A stretch of 64,000 nt of DNA from JAGPUQ01 sp050250395 (GTDB lineage Bacteria > Pseudomonadota > Gammaproteobacteria > Pseudomonadales > Porticoccaceae): positions 22,650 to 86,649 of the forward strand of contig JBFWOQ010000008.1 of assembly GCA_050250395.1 (NCBI GenBank). Direction: 5' to 3'. The translations under genes and the position numbers were made by a program. Shown here in pieces: positions 1-8,307 of this stretch (the first letter of the stretch is position 1; each line of letters begins with the position of its first letter). The notes under the pieces are model-generated. The model searched no databases, was not told the DNA's origin, and was given only the letters and a program-made list of their open reading frames with translations.

Positions 1-1
1 C

Positions 2-646
2 TACGCCAAGACGCGTCCCGATGCCGGGCCCAAGGGCATCACCGCCTTTATCGTCGAGCGCGATTACCCGGGGTTCAGCCGTGCGCAGAAACTCGACAAG
101 CTGGGCATGCGCGGCTCCAACACCGGCGAACTGGTGTTCGCGGATTGCGAAGTGCCGGCGGAAAACATCCTCGGCAAGGAAAACGAAGGCGTGCGGGTAC
201 TGATGTCGGGCCTCGACTACGAGCGCACCGTGCTGTCCGGCGGCCCGGTGGGCATCATGCAGGCCTGCCTGGACATCGTCCTGCCCTACCTCCACGACCG
301 CAAACAGTTCGGCCAGGCGATCGGTGAATTCCAGCTCATGCAGGGCAAGGTCGCCGACATGTACGTGGATATCAACACCTCGCGCGCCTACCTGTACGCG
401 GTCGCCAAGGCCTGTGATCGCGGCGAGGATTCGCGCAAGGACGCCGCCGCGGTGATTCTCTACACCGCCGAGCGCGCCACCCAGATGGCACTGCAGGCGA
501 TCCAGTGCCTGGGCGGCAACGGCTACATCAACGAATATCCCACCGGGCGTCTGTTGCGCGACGCCAAGCTGTACGAGATCGGCGCCGGCACCTCGGAAAT
601 TCGCCGTATGCTGGTGGGGCGGGAGCTGTTCGCCGAGACACGCTGA
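2..646 (+). CDS. liuA: Isovaleryl-CoA dehydrogenase, 3' part (5' end outside window)
   Basis: Only the last 214 codons are present; the reading frame is open from base 2. The protein would oxidise isovaleryl-CoA to 3-methylcrotonyl-CoA with FAD, passing electrons to ETF, in leucine catabolism. The segment GLDYERTVLSGGP (Glu codon at 221-223) matches the helix where isovaleryl-CoA dehydrogenases carry their catalytic base. QCLGGNGYINEYPTGRLLRD and the closing YEIGAGTSEIRR are the C-terminal acyl-CoA dehydrogenase signature. The SDR gene follows after about 60 bp and a carboxylase pair after that, which supports the assignment. A terpenoid-type acyl-CoA dehydrogenase with related specificity cannot be excluded without the N-terminus. 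Confidence 0.88.
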   Translation, partial: YAKTRPDAGPKGITAFIVERDYPGFSRAQKLDKLGMRGSNTGELVFADCEVPAENILGKENEGVRVLMSGLDYERTVLSGGPVGIMQACLDIVLPYLHDRKQFGQAIGEFQLMQGKVADMYVDINTSRAYLYAVAKACDRGEDSRKDAAAVILYTAERATQMALQAIQCLGGNGYINEYPTGRLLRDAKLYEIGAGTSEIRRMLVGRELFAETR

Positions 647-709
647 CCGCGGGAACGCAGGTCAACACAACAGACGCACGCACGAGTGTGCCCAAGGGGG
701 GAGTTGCCC

Positions 710-1600
710 ATGTCCTACAACTCGGTGTTCAAACCGGGAATCTTCGCCGGCAAGACGATGCTGGTGACCGGCGCCGGCAGCGGCTTCGGTCGCTGCATCG
801 CCCATGAACTGGCGGCGCTCGGCGCCAACATCCTGATGATGGGCCGCACCGAAGCAAAACTGGCGACCGTCAAGGCCGAAATCGAGAGCGACAACCCGGG
901 GGCGGTGTGCGACTACGGCTGCGCCGACATCCGCGACGACGCCGCCGTCAACACCCTGATCGAACGCTTCGTCGCCGACCACGGCCCCATTCACGGCCTG
1001 GTCAACAATGCCGGCGGCCAGTTTCCCTCCGACCTGGAAAACATCTCGGCCAACGGTTTTCTGGCCGTGGTGCGCACCAACCTGCTGGGCGGCTTTCTGG
1101 TGTCGAAAGCGGTGTTCCTGCGCTCGATGAAGGAACACGGCGGCGCCATCGTCAACATCACCGCCGACTACTTCGGCGGTATGCCGCGCATGGCGCACTC
1201 GGGCGCCGCCCGCGCCGGCATGGAGAACCTCACCATGACCATGGCGGTGGAATGGGCCTACGCCGGGGTGCGCGTGAACGCGGTGGCGCCGGGCTATCTC
1301 GCCTCCTCCGGACTCGATACCTATGAAGATCCGGAGATGCTCGAATGCATCCCCCACTTCCCCGAGTCGGTGCCGCTGAATCGGGTCGGCACCGAGTCCG
1401 AAGTCAGCTCGGCGGTATGTTTTCTGCTGACCGCAGGCGCCAGCTACGTCAATGGCACCACGCTGCGGGTCGACGGCGGCAGTTCGCTGTGCCTGAGCTC
1501 GCCGCTCGGCCGCAAGATCCAGCGCGCGCAGCGCAACAATGCCGCCTACGATGGCTTTCACCGCGCCACCTTCCCCAAGATCCTGCAACGCGACGCCTGA
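710..1600 (+). CDS. SDR-family oxidoreductase in acyl-CoA catabolic operon
   Basis: A 296-residue short-chain dehydrogenase/reductase. ATG 710 is preferred over an upstream in-frame GTG because AGGGGGGAG lies just upstream and the protein then begins normally. The cofactor motif TGAGSGFG and the NNAG motif (about residues 99-102) mark a Rossmann fold. The usual YxxxK active site is absent; the equivalent stretch reads HSGAARAG, as in SDRs of the 2,4-dienoyl/trans-2-enoyl-CoA reductase type. It sits between the isovaleryl-CoA dehydrogenase and the carboxylase beta subunit, six bases from the latter, so it is co-transcribed. A role on a branched enoyl- or dienoyl-CoA is inference. Atu-type terpenoid pathways also contain SDRs. 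Confidence 0.85.
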   Translation: MSYNSVFKPGIFAGKTMLVTGAGSGFGRCIAHELAALGANILMMGRTEAKLATVKAEIESDNPGAVCDYGCADIRDDAAVNTLIERFVADHGPIHGLVNNAGGQFPSDLENISANGFLAVVRTNLLGGFLVSKAVFLRSMKEHGGAIVNITADYFGGMPRMAHSGAARAGMENLTMTMAVEWAYAGVRVNAVAPGYLASSGLDTYEDPEMLECIPHFPESVPLNRVGTESEVSSAVCFLLTAGASYVNGTTLRVDGGSSLCLSSPLGRKIQRAQRNNAAYDGFHRATFPKILQRDA

Positions 1601-1606
1601 GACTCC

Positions 1607-3214
1607 ATGGCCATTCTCCAGTCCAAGATCAACACCCGCGGCGCCGAGTTCGTCGAGAACCAGACCCACATGCAGGCGCAGCTCGCCGATCTGCGCGCCA
1701 AGGTCGAGCTGATCAAGCTGGGCGGCGGCGAGAAGTCCCGCGAGCGCCATGTCGCGCGCGGCAAGCTGCTGCCCCGCGACCGGGTGCAAGAGTTGCTCGA
1801 TCCGGGCGCGCCCTTTCTGGAGTTCTCCCAGTTCGCGGCCTGGGAGGTGTACGACGATTTCGTGCCGGGCGCCGGCATCGTCACCGGCATCGGCCGGGTC
1901 TCCGGCCAGGAGTGCGTGATCATCTGCAACGACGCCACCGTCAAGGGCGGCACCTACTACCCGCTCACCGTCACCAAGCAGTTGCGCGCCCAGGCCATCG
2001 CCGAGGAAAACCACCTGCCCTGCATCTACCTGGTGGATTCCGGCGGCGCCTTCCTGCCCATGCAGGCGCAGGTCTTTCCCGACCGCAACCACTTCGGCCG
2101 CAGCTTTTTCAACGAAGCCGTGATGTCGTCGAAAGGCATTCCGCAGATCGCGGTGGTGATGGGCTCCTGCACCGCGGGCGGCGCCTATCTGCCGGCGATG
2201 GCGGATGAATCCATCATCGTCCGCCAGCAGGGCACGATTTTTCTCGGTGGTCCGCCGCTGGTGCGCGCCGCCACCGGCGAGATCGTCAGCGCCGAGGAAC
2301 TGGGCGGCGCCGACGTCCACTGCCGCACCTCGGGCGTTACCGACCACTACGCCCGCGACGACCGCCACGCGTTGCAACTGGCGCGGCAGGCGGTGGCGCG
2401 GCTCAATCGCGTCAAGCCGGTGACCATGGACCTGCGCCCGCCCGCCCCGCCGCGCTACGACCCGGCGGAGATCCACGGCATCGTGCCCCGCGATCCGCGC
2501 CATCCCTACGACGTGCGCGAGGTGATCGCCCGCATCGTCGACGACTCCGACTTCCACGAATTCAAGGCCCTGTTCGGCACCACATTGGTGTGCGGCTTCG
2601 CGCGCATTCACGGCTATCCAGTGGGCATCCTGGGCAACAACGGCATCCTGTTCAGCGAATCGGCACAGAAAGGCGCGCACTTCATCGAGCTGTGCGCACA
2701 GCGCAAGATCCCGCTGGTGTTCTTGCAGAACATCACCGGCTTCATGGTCGGCCGCCAGTACGAGGCCGGCGGCATCGCCAAGCACGGCGCCAAGCTGGTC
2801 ACCGCCGTGGCCTGCGCCCAGGTGCCCAAGTTCACCCTCATCATCGGCGGCTCCTTCGGGGCCGGCAATTACGGCATGTGCGGCCGCTCCTACGATCCGC
2901 GCCTGCTGTTCATGTGGCCCAATGCGCGCATCTCGGTGATGGGCGGCGAACAGGCCGCAGGTGTGCTGGCGCAGGTCAAGCGCGAACAACTCGAAGCGCG
3001 CGGCGAGACCTGGAGCGCCGAAGACGAAGCGGCCTTCAAGAAGCCCACCGTCGAGCTCTACGACCGCCAGGGCCATCCCTACTTCGCCTCGGCGCGCATC
3101 TGGGACGACGGCATCATCGACCCGGCGGAAAGCCGCACCGTGCTCGGACTCGGCATTTCCGCGGCCCTGAACCGTCCCATCGGCGAGTCGCGCTTCGGCG
3201 TGTTCCGCATGTGA
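1607..3214 (+). CDS. liuB: Acyl-CoA carboxylase beta subunit (methylcrotonyl-CoA carboxylase type)
   Basis: A 535-residue carboxyltransferase subunit that moves CO2 from carboxybiotin to 3-methylcrotonyl-CoA (possibly geranyl-CoA). It has the two crotonase-like halves of the family. Around residue 186 is GSCTAGGAYLPAM, and around 414 is GGSFGAGNYGMCGRSYDPR; both are glycine-rich oxyanion-hole segments. VDSGGAFLPMQAQVFPDR is typical of MCC/GCC beta chains. Length agrees with LiuB. The alpha subunit follows 55 bp downstream and both are in the same operon as the isovaleryl-CoA dehydrogenase, which favours leucine catabolism. MCC and geranyl-CoA carboxylase beta chains are close relatives, so substrate is less certain than family. 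Confidence 0.9.
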   Translation: MAILQSKINTRGAEFVENQTHMQAQLADLRAKVELIKLGGGEKSRERHVARGKLLPRDRVQELLDPGAPFLEFSQFAAWEVYDDFVPGAGIVTGIGRVSGQECVIICNDATVKGGTYYPLTVTKQLRAQAIAEENHLPCIYLVDSGGAFLPMQAQVFPDRNHFGRSFFNEAVMSSKGIPQIAVVMGSCTAGGAYLPAMADESIIVRQQGTIFLGGPPLVRAATGEIVSAEELGGADVHCRTSGVTDHYARDDRHALQLARQAVARLNRVKPVTMDLRPPAPPRYDPAEIHGIVPRDPRHPYDVREVIARIVDDSDFHEFKALFGTTLVCGFARIHGYPVGILGNNGILFSESAQKGAHFIELCAQRKIPLVFLQNITGFMVGRQYEAGGIAKHGAKLVTAVACAQVPKFTLIIGGSFGAGNYGMCGRSYDPRLLFMWPNARISVMGGEQAAGVLAQVKREQLEARGETWSAEDEAAFKKPTVELYDRQGHPYFASARIWDDGIIDPAESRTVLGLGISAALNRPIGESRFGVFRM

Positions 3215-3269
3215 CCCCACCCGGCTGCCGCCGCCGGCGCAGCCCCGCTTACTGGCAAGGCGAGCTCCC

Positions 3270-5267
3270 ATGTTCGACAAAATCCTGATTGCGAATCGCG
3301 GCGAGATCGCCTGCCGGGTGATCCGCACCGCGCGCCGGCTCGGCATCCACACGGTCGCGGTCTACTCCGAGGCCGACCGGCACGCACTGCATGTGGCACT
3401 CGCGGACGAGGCGGTGCCCATCGGCCCCGCGCCGGCGCGGGACTCCTATCTGAAGATCGACGCCATCCTCGACGCGGCGCACCGCACCGGCGCCCAGGCG
3501 ATTCATCCGGGTTACGGCTTTCTGTCCGAGAATGCCGCCTTCGCCGCCGCCTGCCGCCAGGCCGGGATCGTCTTCATCGGCCCACCCCCGGAGGCGATCG
3601 CCGCCATGGGCTCCAAGTCCGCCGCCAAGCGCCTGATGGAAACCGCCGGCGTGCCCCTGGTGCCCGGCTACCACGGCGAGGCGCAGGACGAGGCCGCCCT
3701 GCGCGGCGCCGCCGATGCCATGGGCTATCCGGTGCTGCTCAAGGCCACCGCCGGCGGTGGCGGCAAGGGCATGCGGGTGGTGACGAGCGCCGGCGAGTTC
3801 AGCGCGGCGCTGGCCGCGGCGCGGCGCGAGGCCAAAAACAGCTTCGGCGACGACGCCATGCTGGTGGAGAAATACCTGACCCGCCCGCGCCATGTGGAAA
3901 TCCAGGTGTTCTGCGACAGCCAGGGCGCGGCGGTCTACCTGTTCGAGCGCGACTGCTCGGTGCAGCGCCGCCATCAGAAAGTGATCGAGGAGGCGCCGGC
4001 GCCCGGGCTCTCCCCCATCGTGCGGGCGCAGATGGGCGAGGCCGCCGTCACCGCCGCGCGCGCCATCGGCTACGAGGGCGCGGGCACGGTGGAGTTTTTG
4101 CTCGACACCGACGATGCCTTCTACTTCATGGAGATGAACACCCGGCTTCAGGTCGAGCATCCGGTGACCGAAATGATCACCGGGCAGGATCTGGTGGAGT
4201 GGCAGTTGCGGGTTGCCTCTGGAGAGCCGCTGCCGTTGAGGCAGGATCAGCTCGAAATCCGCGGCCACGCCTTCGAGGCGCGGATCTACGCCGAGGATGC
4301 CGACCACGATTTTCTGCCCGCCACCGGCACCCTGGCGTTCCTGCAGCCGCCCGAAGAGTCGGACCATGTGCGCGTCGATACCGGCGTGCTCCAGGGCGAC
4401 AGCATCAGCGTCCACTACGATCCCATGATCGCCAAGCTGATCGTCCGGGACGAGGACCGCGACCGCGCGCTCGCGCGGCTCGCGCGTGCCCTGCGCGACT
4501 ACCGCATCGCCGGCACCGTCACCAATATCGAGTTTCTCTACAACCTGATCACAACGCCGGCATTTCGCGCCGCCGAACTCGACACCGGCTTCATCGAGCG
4601 GCACCGCGACGCCATCTTCGCGCGCAACCCCGACACCGACGCCAGACTGGCCGCGCTCGCCGTGCTCTACCTGCTGTTGCGGCGCGAACAGGCCGCCGGC
4701 GAATTCGCCGCCGCCACGCCCGATCCCTGGTCGCCCTGGCACAGCGCCCACGGCTGGCGCTGCAATGACGCGCCCGTGCAACAGTTTCATTTGCGGATCG
4801 ACGGTCGCGAGATCCTGTTCACGGCCACTGCCAGTGGCGACCAGCACCATCTGCACAGCGATCTGGGGCGCGCGGTGATTGCGGGTACGCTGCGCGGCAG
4901 CGAGCTGCACGCCAACCTCGACGGCCATCGCCAGCTCGTCACCGTGACGGCCCACGACGGCGGTTACAGCCTGTTCACCCGCGACGGCGCGCTGCACTTC
5001 AACGAAGTGCGGACCGATGCCAGCGCCAGTGAAGAGGACGCCACCGGCGGGCTCACCGCCCCCATGAACGGCACCGTCACCGCGCTGCGCGTGGCAGCCG
5101 GCGCGCGGGTCGTCAAGGGCGATCCGATCCTGATCATGGAAGCGATGAAAATGGAACACAGCATCCGCGCGCCCGCGGACGGCGTGGTGGCGGAAATCTT
5201 CTACGCGGTCGGCGATCTGGTGGACGGCGGCGCCGAACTGGCGCGCTTCGAGCCCGACGCGGACTGA
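3270..5267 (+). CDS. liuD: Acyl-CoA carboxylase alpha subunit, biotin carboxylase plus BCCP
   Basis: A 665-residue biotin-carrying subunit. The N-terminus (ILIANRGEIACRVIRTA) and the ATP-grasp loop GGGGKGM identify the biotin carboxylase domain, and EMNTRLQVEHPVTE is its conserved C-terminal signature. The extreme C-terminus is a biotinyl domain with EAMKME; Lys627 is the predicted biotinylation site. It carboxylates biotin using ATP and bicarbonate and pairs with the beta subunit just upstream. The ATG follows a GGCGAG-type ribosome site. No hydratase (LiuC) or HMG-CoA lyase (LiuE) gene follows; those steps must be encoded upstream or elsewhere. Confidence 0.92.
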   Translation: MFDKILIANRGEIACRVIRTARRLGIHTVAVYSEADRHALHVALADEAVPIGPAPARDSYLKIDAILDAAHRTGAQAIHPGYGFLSENAAFAAACRQAGIVFIGPPPEAIAAMGSKSAAKRLMETAGVPLVPGYHGEAQDEAALRGAADAMGYPVLLKATAGGGGKGMRVVTSAGEFSAALAAARREAKNSFGDDAMLVEKYLTRPRHVEIQVFCDSQGAAVYLFERDCSVQRRHQKVIEEAPAPGLSPIVRAQMGEAAVTAARAIGYEGAGTVEFLLDTDDAFYFMEMNTRLQVEHPVTEMITGQDLVEWQLRVASGEPLPLRQDQLEIRGHAFEARIYAEDADHDFLPATGTLAFLQPPEESDHVRVDTGVLQGDSISVHYDPMIAKLIVRDEDRDRALARLARALRDYRIAGTVTNIEFLYNLITTPAFRAAELDTGFIERHRDAIFARNPDTDARLAALAVLYLLLRREQAAGEFAAATPDPWSPWHSAHGWRCNDAPVQQFHLRIDGREILFTATASGDQHHLHSDLGRAVIAGTLRGSELHANLDGHRQLVTVTAHDGGYSLFTRDGALHFNEVRTDASASEEDATGGLTAPMNGTVTALRVAAGARVVKGDPILIMEAMKMEHSIRAPADGVVAEIFYAVGDLVDGGAELARFEPDAD

Positions 5268-5481
5268 GGCCCGCGCGCCCGGGGCGATCCGCCCGCCTCG
5301 CCGGGTTGCACTTTGCAACCGGCATTTCACCCGCGTCGAGCCCCTACCGCCGCCGGCGCAGCTCGTCTCCCCAATCGCCCGCCCGTCCCCGGCGCACGGC
5401 ATTGTGTGAACCGGTTCAAGCCCAGGATGCGACCGCTTTGCTACCTTGCGCGCGAGCCGGAAACTGCGTGGGAGTCCAGCG
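5268..5481. other. Intergenic region between carboxylase operon and pilU
   Basis: 214 bp without a gene. It contains a perfect palindrome, GGTTGCA-CTT-TGCAACC, at 5304-5320. This could act in RNA as a short hairpin or in DNA as an operator. No U-tract follows, so a Rho-independent terminator is not supported. No convincing promoter was recognised. Confidence 0.5.
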
Positions 5482-6612
5482 GTGGAGTTACAGCACTATC
5501 TGAAAATCGTCGTCGAGCAGGACGGCTCGGATCTCTATTTTTCCACCGGCGCTCCACCCAGCATGAAAGTGTCGGGCAAGCTCACCCCCATCGCCACCGA
5601 ACCGCTGTCGCCGGGAGTGGTACAGGCGCTCGCCAATACCCTGATGGATGCGGAGCAAAAAGCCGAATTCGAGCGCCGGCCGGAAATGAATCTGGCTATT
5701 TCCGAGTCCGGCATCGGCCGCTTTCGGGTCAACATCTTCAAGCAGCGCGGCCAGGTGGCGATGGTGATCCGCACCATCAAGACCGAGATCCCCGATTACC
5801 GCAGCCTGGGTCTGCCCGAAACCCTGCCCAAGCTGGCGATGCAGAAGCGCGGCCTGGTGCTGTTTGTGGGCGGCACCGGTTCCGGCAAGTCCACTTCACT
5901 CGCCTCGCTGATCGACTTCCGCAATACCAACTCCGCCGGCCACATCATCACCATCGAGGATCCGGTCGAGTTCGTGCATCGCCACAAGCGCAGCATCGTC
6001 AATCAGCGCGAGGTCGGCATCGACACCGACAGCTACGAAGATGCCTTGCAGAACACCTTGCGCCAGGCCCCGGACGTGATCCTGATCGGCGAGATCCGCA
6101 GCCGCGAGACCATGGAACACGCGCTCGCTTTCGCCGAGACCGGACACCTGTGCCTGTCCACCCTGCACGCCAACAATGCCAACCAGGCCCTCGACCGCAT
6201 CATCAATTTCTTTCCCGAAGACCGGCACAAGCAACTGTTTCTGGATTTGTCGCTGAATCTGCGCGGGATCGTCTCGCAGCGCCTGATTCCCACCGTCGAC
6301 GGCAAACGCGCCGCCGCCATCGAGATCCTGCTGGGCACACCGCGGGTAAGCGATCTGATCAAGAACGGGAAAGTGGATGAAATCAAGGAAGTCATGACGA
6401 AGTCCGAAACCCAGGGCATGCGCACTTTCGACAGCGCCCTTTACCAACTTTATCAGGACGGAAAAATCTCGCTTCAGGAAGCGCTGCAGAACGCCGATTC
6501 GGTAAACAACCTGCGCCTGAGGATTCAGCTCGACGCACCGGAAGGCGCTGCCATTGCCAACGGGTCCGGGCTCGCGCTGGCGCTGGAACCGGAAACCGAA
6601 ACGCCGGCCTGA
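5482..6612 (+). CDS. pilU: PilU-like type IV pilus retraction ATPase
   Basis: A 376-residue hexameric ATPase of the PilT/PilU group. Walker A is GGTGSGKST (about residues 130-138), the Asp box is TIEDPVEF, Walker B is DVILIGEIRSRET and the His box TLHANNA. GSDLYFSTGAPPSMKV and the C-terminal AAIEILLGTPRVSDLI fit PilU rather than PilT. The GTG at 5482 is chosen because GGGAG lies eight bases upstream and the protein then starts like PilU; an in-frame TTG at 5446 adds 12 unlikely residues. It would assist PilT during pilus retraction at the inner membrane. No pilT is adjacent, so it stands alone beside the catabolic operon. Confidence 0.9.
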   Translation: MELQHYLKIVVEQDGSDLYFSTGAPPSMKVSGKLTPIATEPLSPGVVQALANTLMDAEQKAEFERRPEMNLAISESGIGRFRVNIFKQRGQVAMVIRTIKTEIPDYRSLGLPETLPKLAMQKRGLVLFVGGTGSGKSTSLASLIDFRNTNSAGHIITIEDPVEFVHRHKRSIVNQREVGIDTDSYEDALQNTLRQAPDVILIGEIRSRETMEHALAFAETGHLCLSTLHANNANQALDRIINFFPEDRHKQLFLDLSLNLRGIVSQRLIPTVDGKRAAAIEILLGTPRVSDLIKNGKVDEIKEVMTKSETQGMRTFDSALYQLYQDGKISLQEALQNADSVNNLRLRIQLDAPEGAAIANGSGLALALEPETETPA

Positions 6613-7036
6613 CGCCGCCGGTGCCCCGGAGGACCGGCGGCGATCGCTCTTGTGGGAGCGGCGCCCTTGTGGGGGCGGCGCCTGCCCTTGTGGGAGCGGC
6701 GCCCTTGTGGGAGCGGCGCCCTCGCCGCGATTTGCCCCGGATGCCGAACCCACCGAATCGGTCCGGGGGCGGGCCTCCTACAACAGGCATGGTTCCCGGG
6801 GGTTGTAGGAGCGGCGCCCTCGCCGCGATCACCCCGATGCCGCGCGAAACCCATCGGCCCGGGGGCGGGCCTCCTACAGGGGCCATCCCCAGCCCATCCC
6901 GCAGGTCGGACAAGCTGCGCAGCGGCGCATCCGATAATTCCCTCCACCGGCTCCTGTGCCCGCGCGAGCGGCGACTGTTATTCTTGAATCAGCACGCCTT
7001 TCCCCACCCGCTCCGACAACTTCCCGGAACCCGACC
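6613..7036. other. Intergenic region filled with REP-like repeats
   Basis: 424 bp between pilU and an acyl-CoA dehydrogenase gene. Most of it is repeat DNA described separately (6650-6878). The remaining 150 bp before the dehydrogenase start holds no recognised gene. An in-frame GTG at 6956 would extend the dehydrogenase by 27 residues but lacks family similarity. Confidence 0.6.
6650..6878. repeat. Cluster of REP/BIME-like palindromic repeats
   Basis: Four near-identical 16-mers TTGTGGGAGCGGCGCC start at 6650, 6667 (one mismatch), 6688 and 6705; the last continues into CTCGCCGCGAT, closing a GCGGCG/CGCCGC hairpin. Further on, CGGGCCTCCTACAAC (from about 6768) and GGTTGTAGGAGCGGCGCC (from 6801) face each other in inverted orientation, and the GGCCCGGGGGCGGGCC hairpin recurs near 6856. 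This head-to-head arrangement is typical of bacterial interspersed mosaic elements. The same unit recurs after the next gene at 8189-8288. Confidence 0.85.
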
Positions 7037-8188
7037 ATGAACTTCGATTGCACCGAGGAGCAGCGGATACTGCTCGACAACCTGCGCCGCATGATGGATG
7101 CCACCGCTACCCCCGAGTACATCCGGGAGCACGACGAAAACGGCCACTATCCCTATGAGGTTTACCAGACCTGGGTGGACATGGGGCTGATCGGCCTGCC
7201 GTTTCCGGAAGACTGTGGCGGTTTCGGCGGCAATGTCGTCGACATGGCGCTGGTCGGCGAGGAACTGGGACGCAAGGCGTACAGCTTCCTCGAAGCCTAC
7301 GGCCTGTCGGTGTTCAGCGGCCTGTCGCTGCTCAACAACGGCAGCGAACAGCAGAAGGCGGCCTGGCTGCCCCGGCTCATTCGGGGCGAAATCCGCATGT
7401 CGATCTCGATGACCGAGCCCGACGCAGGGTCCGACGCCGGCAACATGCGCACCCTGGCGGTCCGCGATGGCGATCACTGGGTCATCAACGGCCAGAAAGT
7501 GTTTTCCACCGCGGCGGACGCCAAGAACAATGTCATTACCCTCTACTGCAAGACCGATCTCCAGGCCCCCTATCAAAAAGGCATCACCGCCTTTCTGGTA
7601 CCCAACGACACACCCGGGGTCACCCTGCGCCGGCTGCGCACCTTCGGCGCCAGAATGCTGGGCCTGAACGAGGTCTTTTTCGACAATGTGCGGATCGGCG
7701 ACGCCCAGCGTATCGGTGCCGTTAATGGCGGTTGGAACTGCATGCTGTCGGGACTGCTGTTCGAACGTATCGTCACTTCGGCCGGCTATGTCGGCAATGC
7801 CCAGACCGTGGTGGACGAAGCCCTGGAATACGCCAGGGAGCGCAAGCAGTTCGGCCGCCCGATCGGCGAATTCCAGGCCATCGCTCATCTGTTGGCCGAC
7901 ATGCAGACCAAGGTCGATGCCGCGCGAATGCTGATGCTGCGCGCCGCCGCCAAGGTGGCCAAGGGGGAACCGGCGCTGCGGGAGGTCACCCAGGCCAAGC
8001 TGTTCGGCTCCGAAACCTTTGCCGAAGTGGCCAACCAAGGGATGCAGATCCTGGGCGGCTACTCGTACATGATGGAATACGACATGCAGCGCCATTACCG
8101 GGACGCGCGCAGCACCACCATCGCCGCGGGCAGTTCACAGATGCTGCGCAACCTGATCGCAAACACCATGGGTCTGAAAGTCCGCTAG
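7037..8188 (+). CDS. Acyl-CoA dehydrogenase family protein
   Basis: A 383-residue flavoprotein that would alpha,beta-dehydrogenate an unidentified acyl-CoA. SMTEPDAGSDAGN (about 124-136) is the family's first signature and GGYSYMMEYDMQRHYRDAR is near the C-terminus. The position where medium-chain enzymes place the catalytic Glu is Ala364 (TIAAGSS). A Glu is present instead at residue 243 in LLFERIVTSAG, the helix used by isovaleryl- and long-chain enzymes. ATG 7037 matches the family N-terminus (MNFDCTEEQR). The gene is monocistronic and bracketed by identical REP-like elements. The substrate is unknown. Confidence 0.85.
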   Translation: MNFDCTEEQRILLDNLRRMMDATATPEYIREHDENGHYPYEVYQTWVDMGLIGLPFPEDCGGFGGNVVDMALVGEELGRKAYSFLEAYGLSVFSGLSLLNNGSEQQKAAWLPRLIRGEIRMSISMTEPDAGSDAGNMRTLAVRDGDHWVINGQKVFSTAADAKNNVITLYCKTDLQAPYQKGITAFLVPNDTPGVTLRRLRTFGARMLGLNEVFFDNVRIGDAQRIGAVNGGWNCMLSGLLFERIVTSAGYVGNAQTVVDEALEYARERKQFGRPIGEFQAIAHLLADMQTKVDAARMLMLRAAAKVAKGEPALREVTQAKLFGSETFAEVANQGMQILGGYSYMMEYDMQRHYRDARSTTIAAGSSQMLRNLIANTMGLKVR

Positions 8189-8288
8189 CAAACCCATCGG
8201 CCCGGGGGCGGGCCTCCTACAACAGGCGTGGTTCCCGGCGGTTGTTGTAGGAGCGGCGCCCTTGTGGGAGCGGCGCCCCCGCCGCGAT
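8189..8288. repeat. REP/BIME-like repeat downstream of acyl-CoA dehydrogenase
   Basis: Begins right after the stop codon. It repeats the composite unit seen at 6764-6878: AACCCATCGGCCCGGGGGCG, the CCTCCTACAAC arm, a short spacer, the inverted GTTGTAGGAGCGGCGCC arm, and another TTGTGGGAGCGGCGCC followed by CGCCGCGAT. It lies between convergent genes (dehydrogenase and nadE), where such hairpins commonly act as transcript ends. That role is inference. Confidence 0.82.
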
Positions 8289-8307
8289 CAGCCCCTCCCG
8301 AACGGCG

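Noticed and set aside
662..5402. Very long minus-strand open frames opposite the carboxylase operon (896 and 717 codons).
   Set aside because: They mirror strongly conserved plus-strand genes, consist of His/Gly/Ala/Asp-rich low-complexity translations and contain no recognisable domain. High third-position G+C removes stops in the antisense frame.
6650..6878. Possible structured RNA gene.
   Set aside because: The hairpins are explained by REP-like repeats that recur at 8189-8288.
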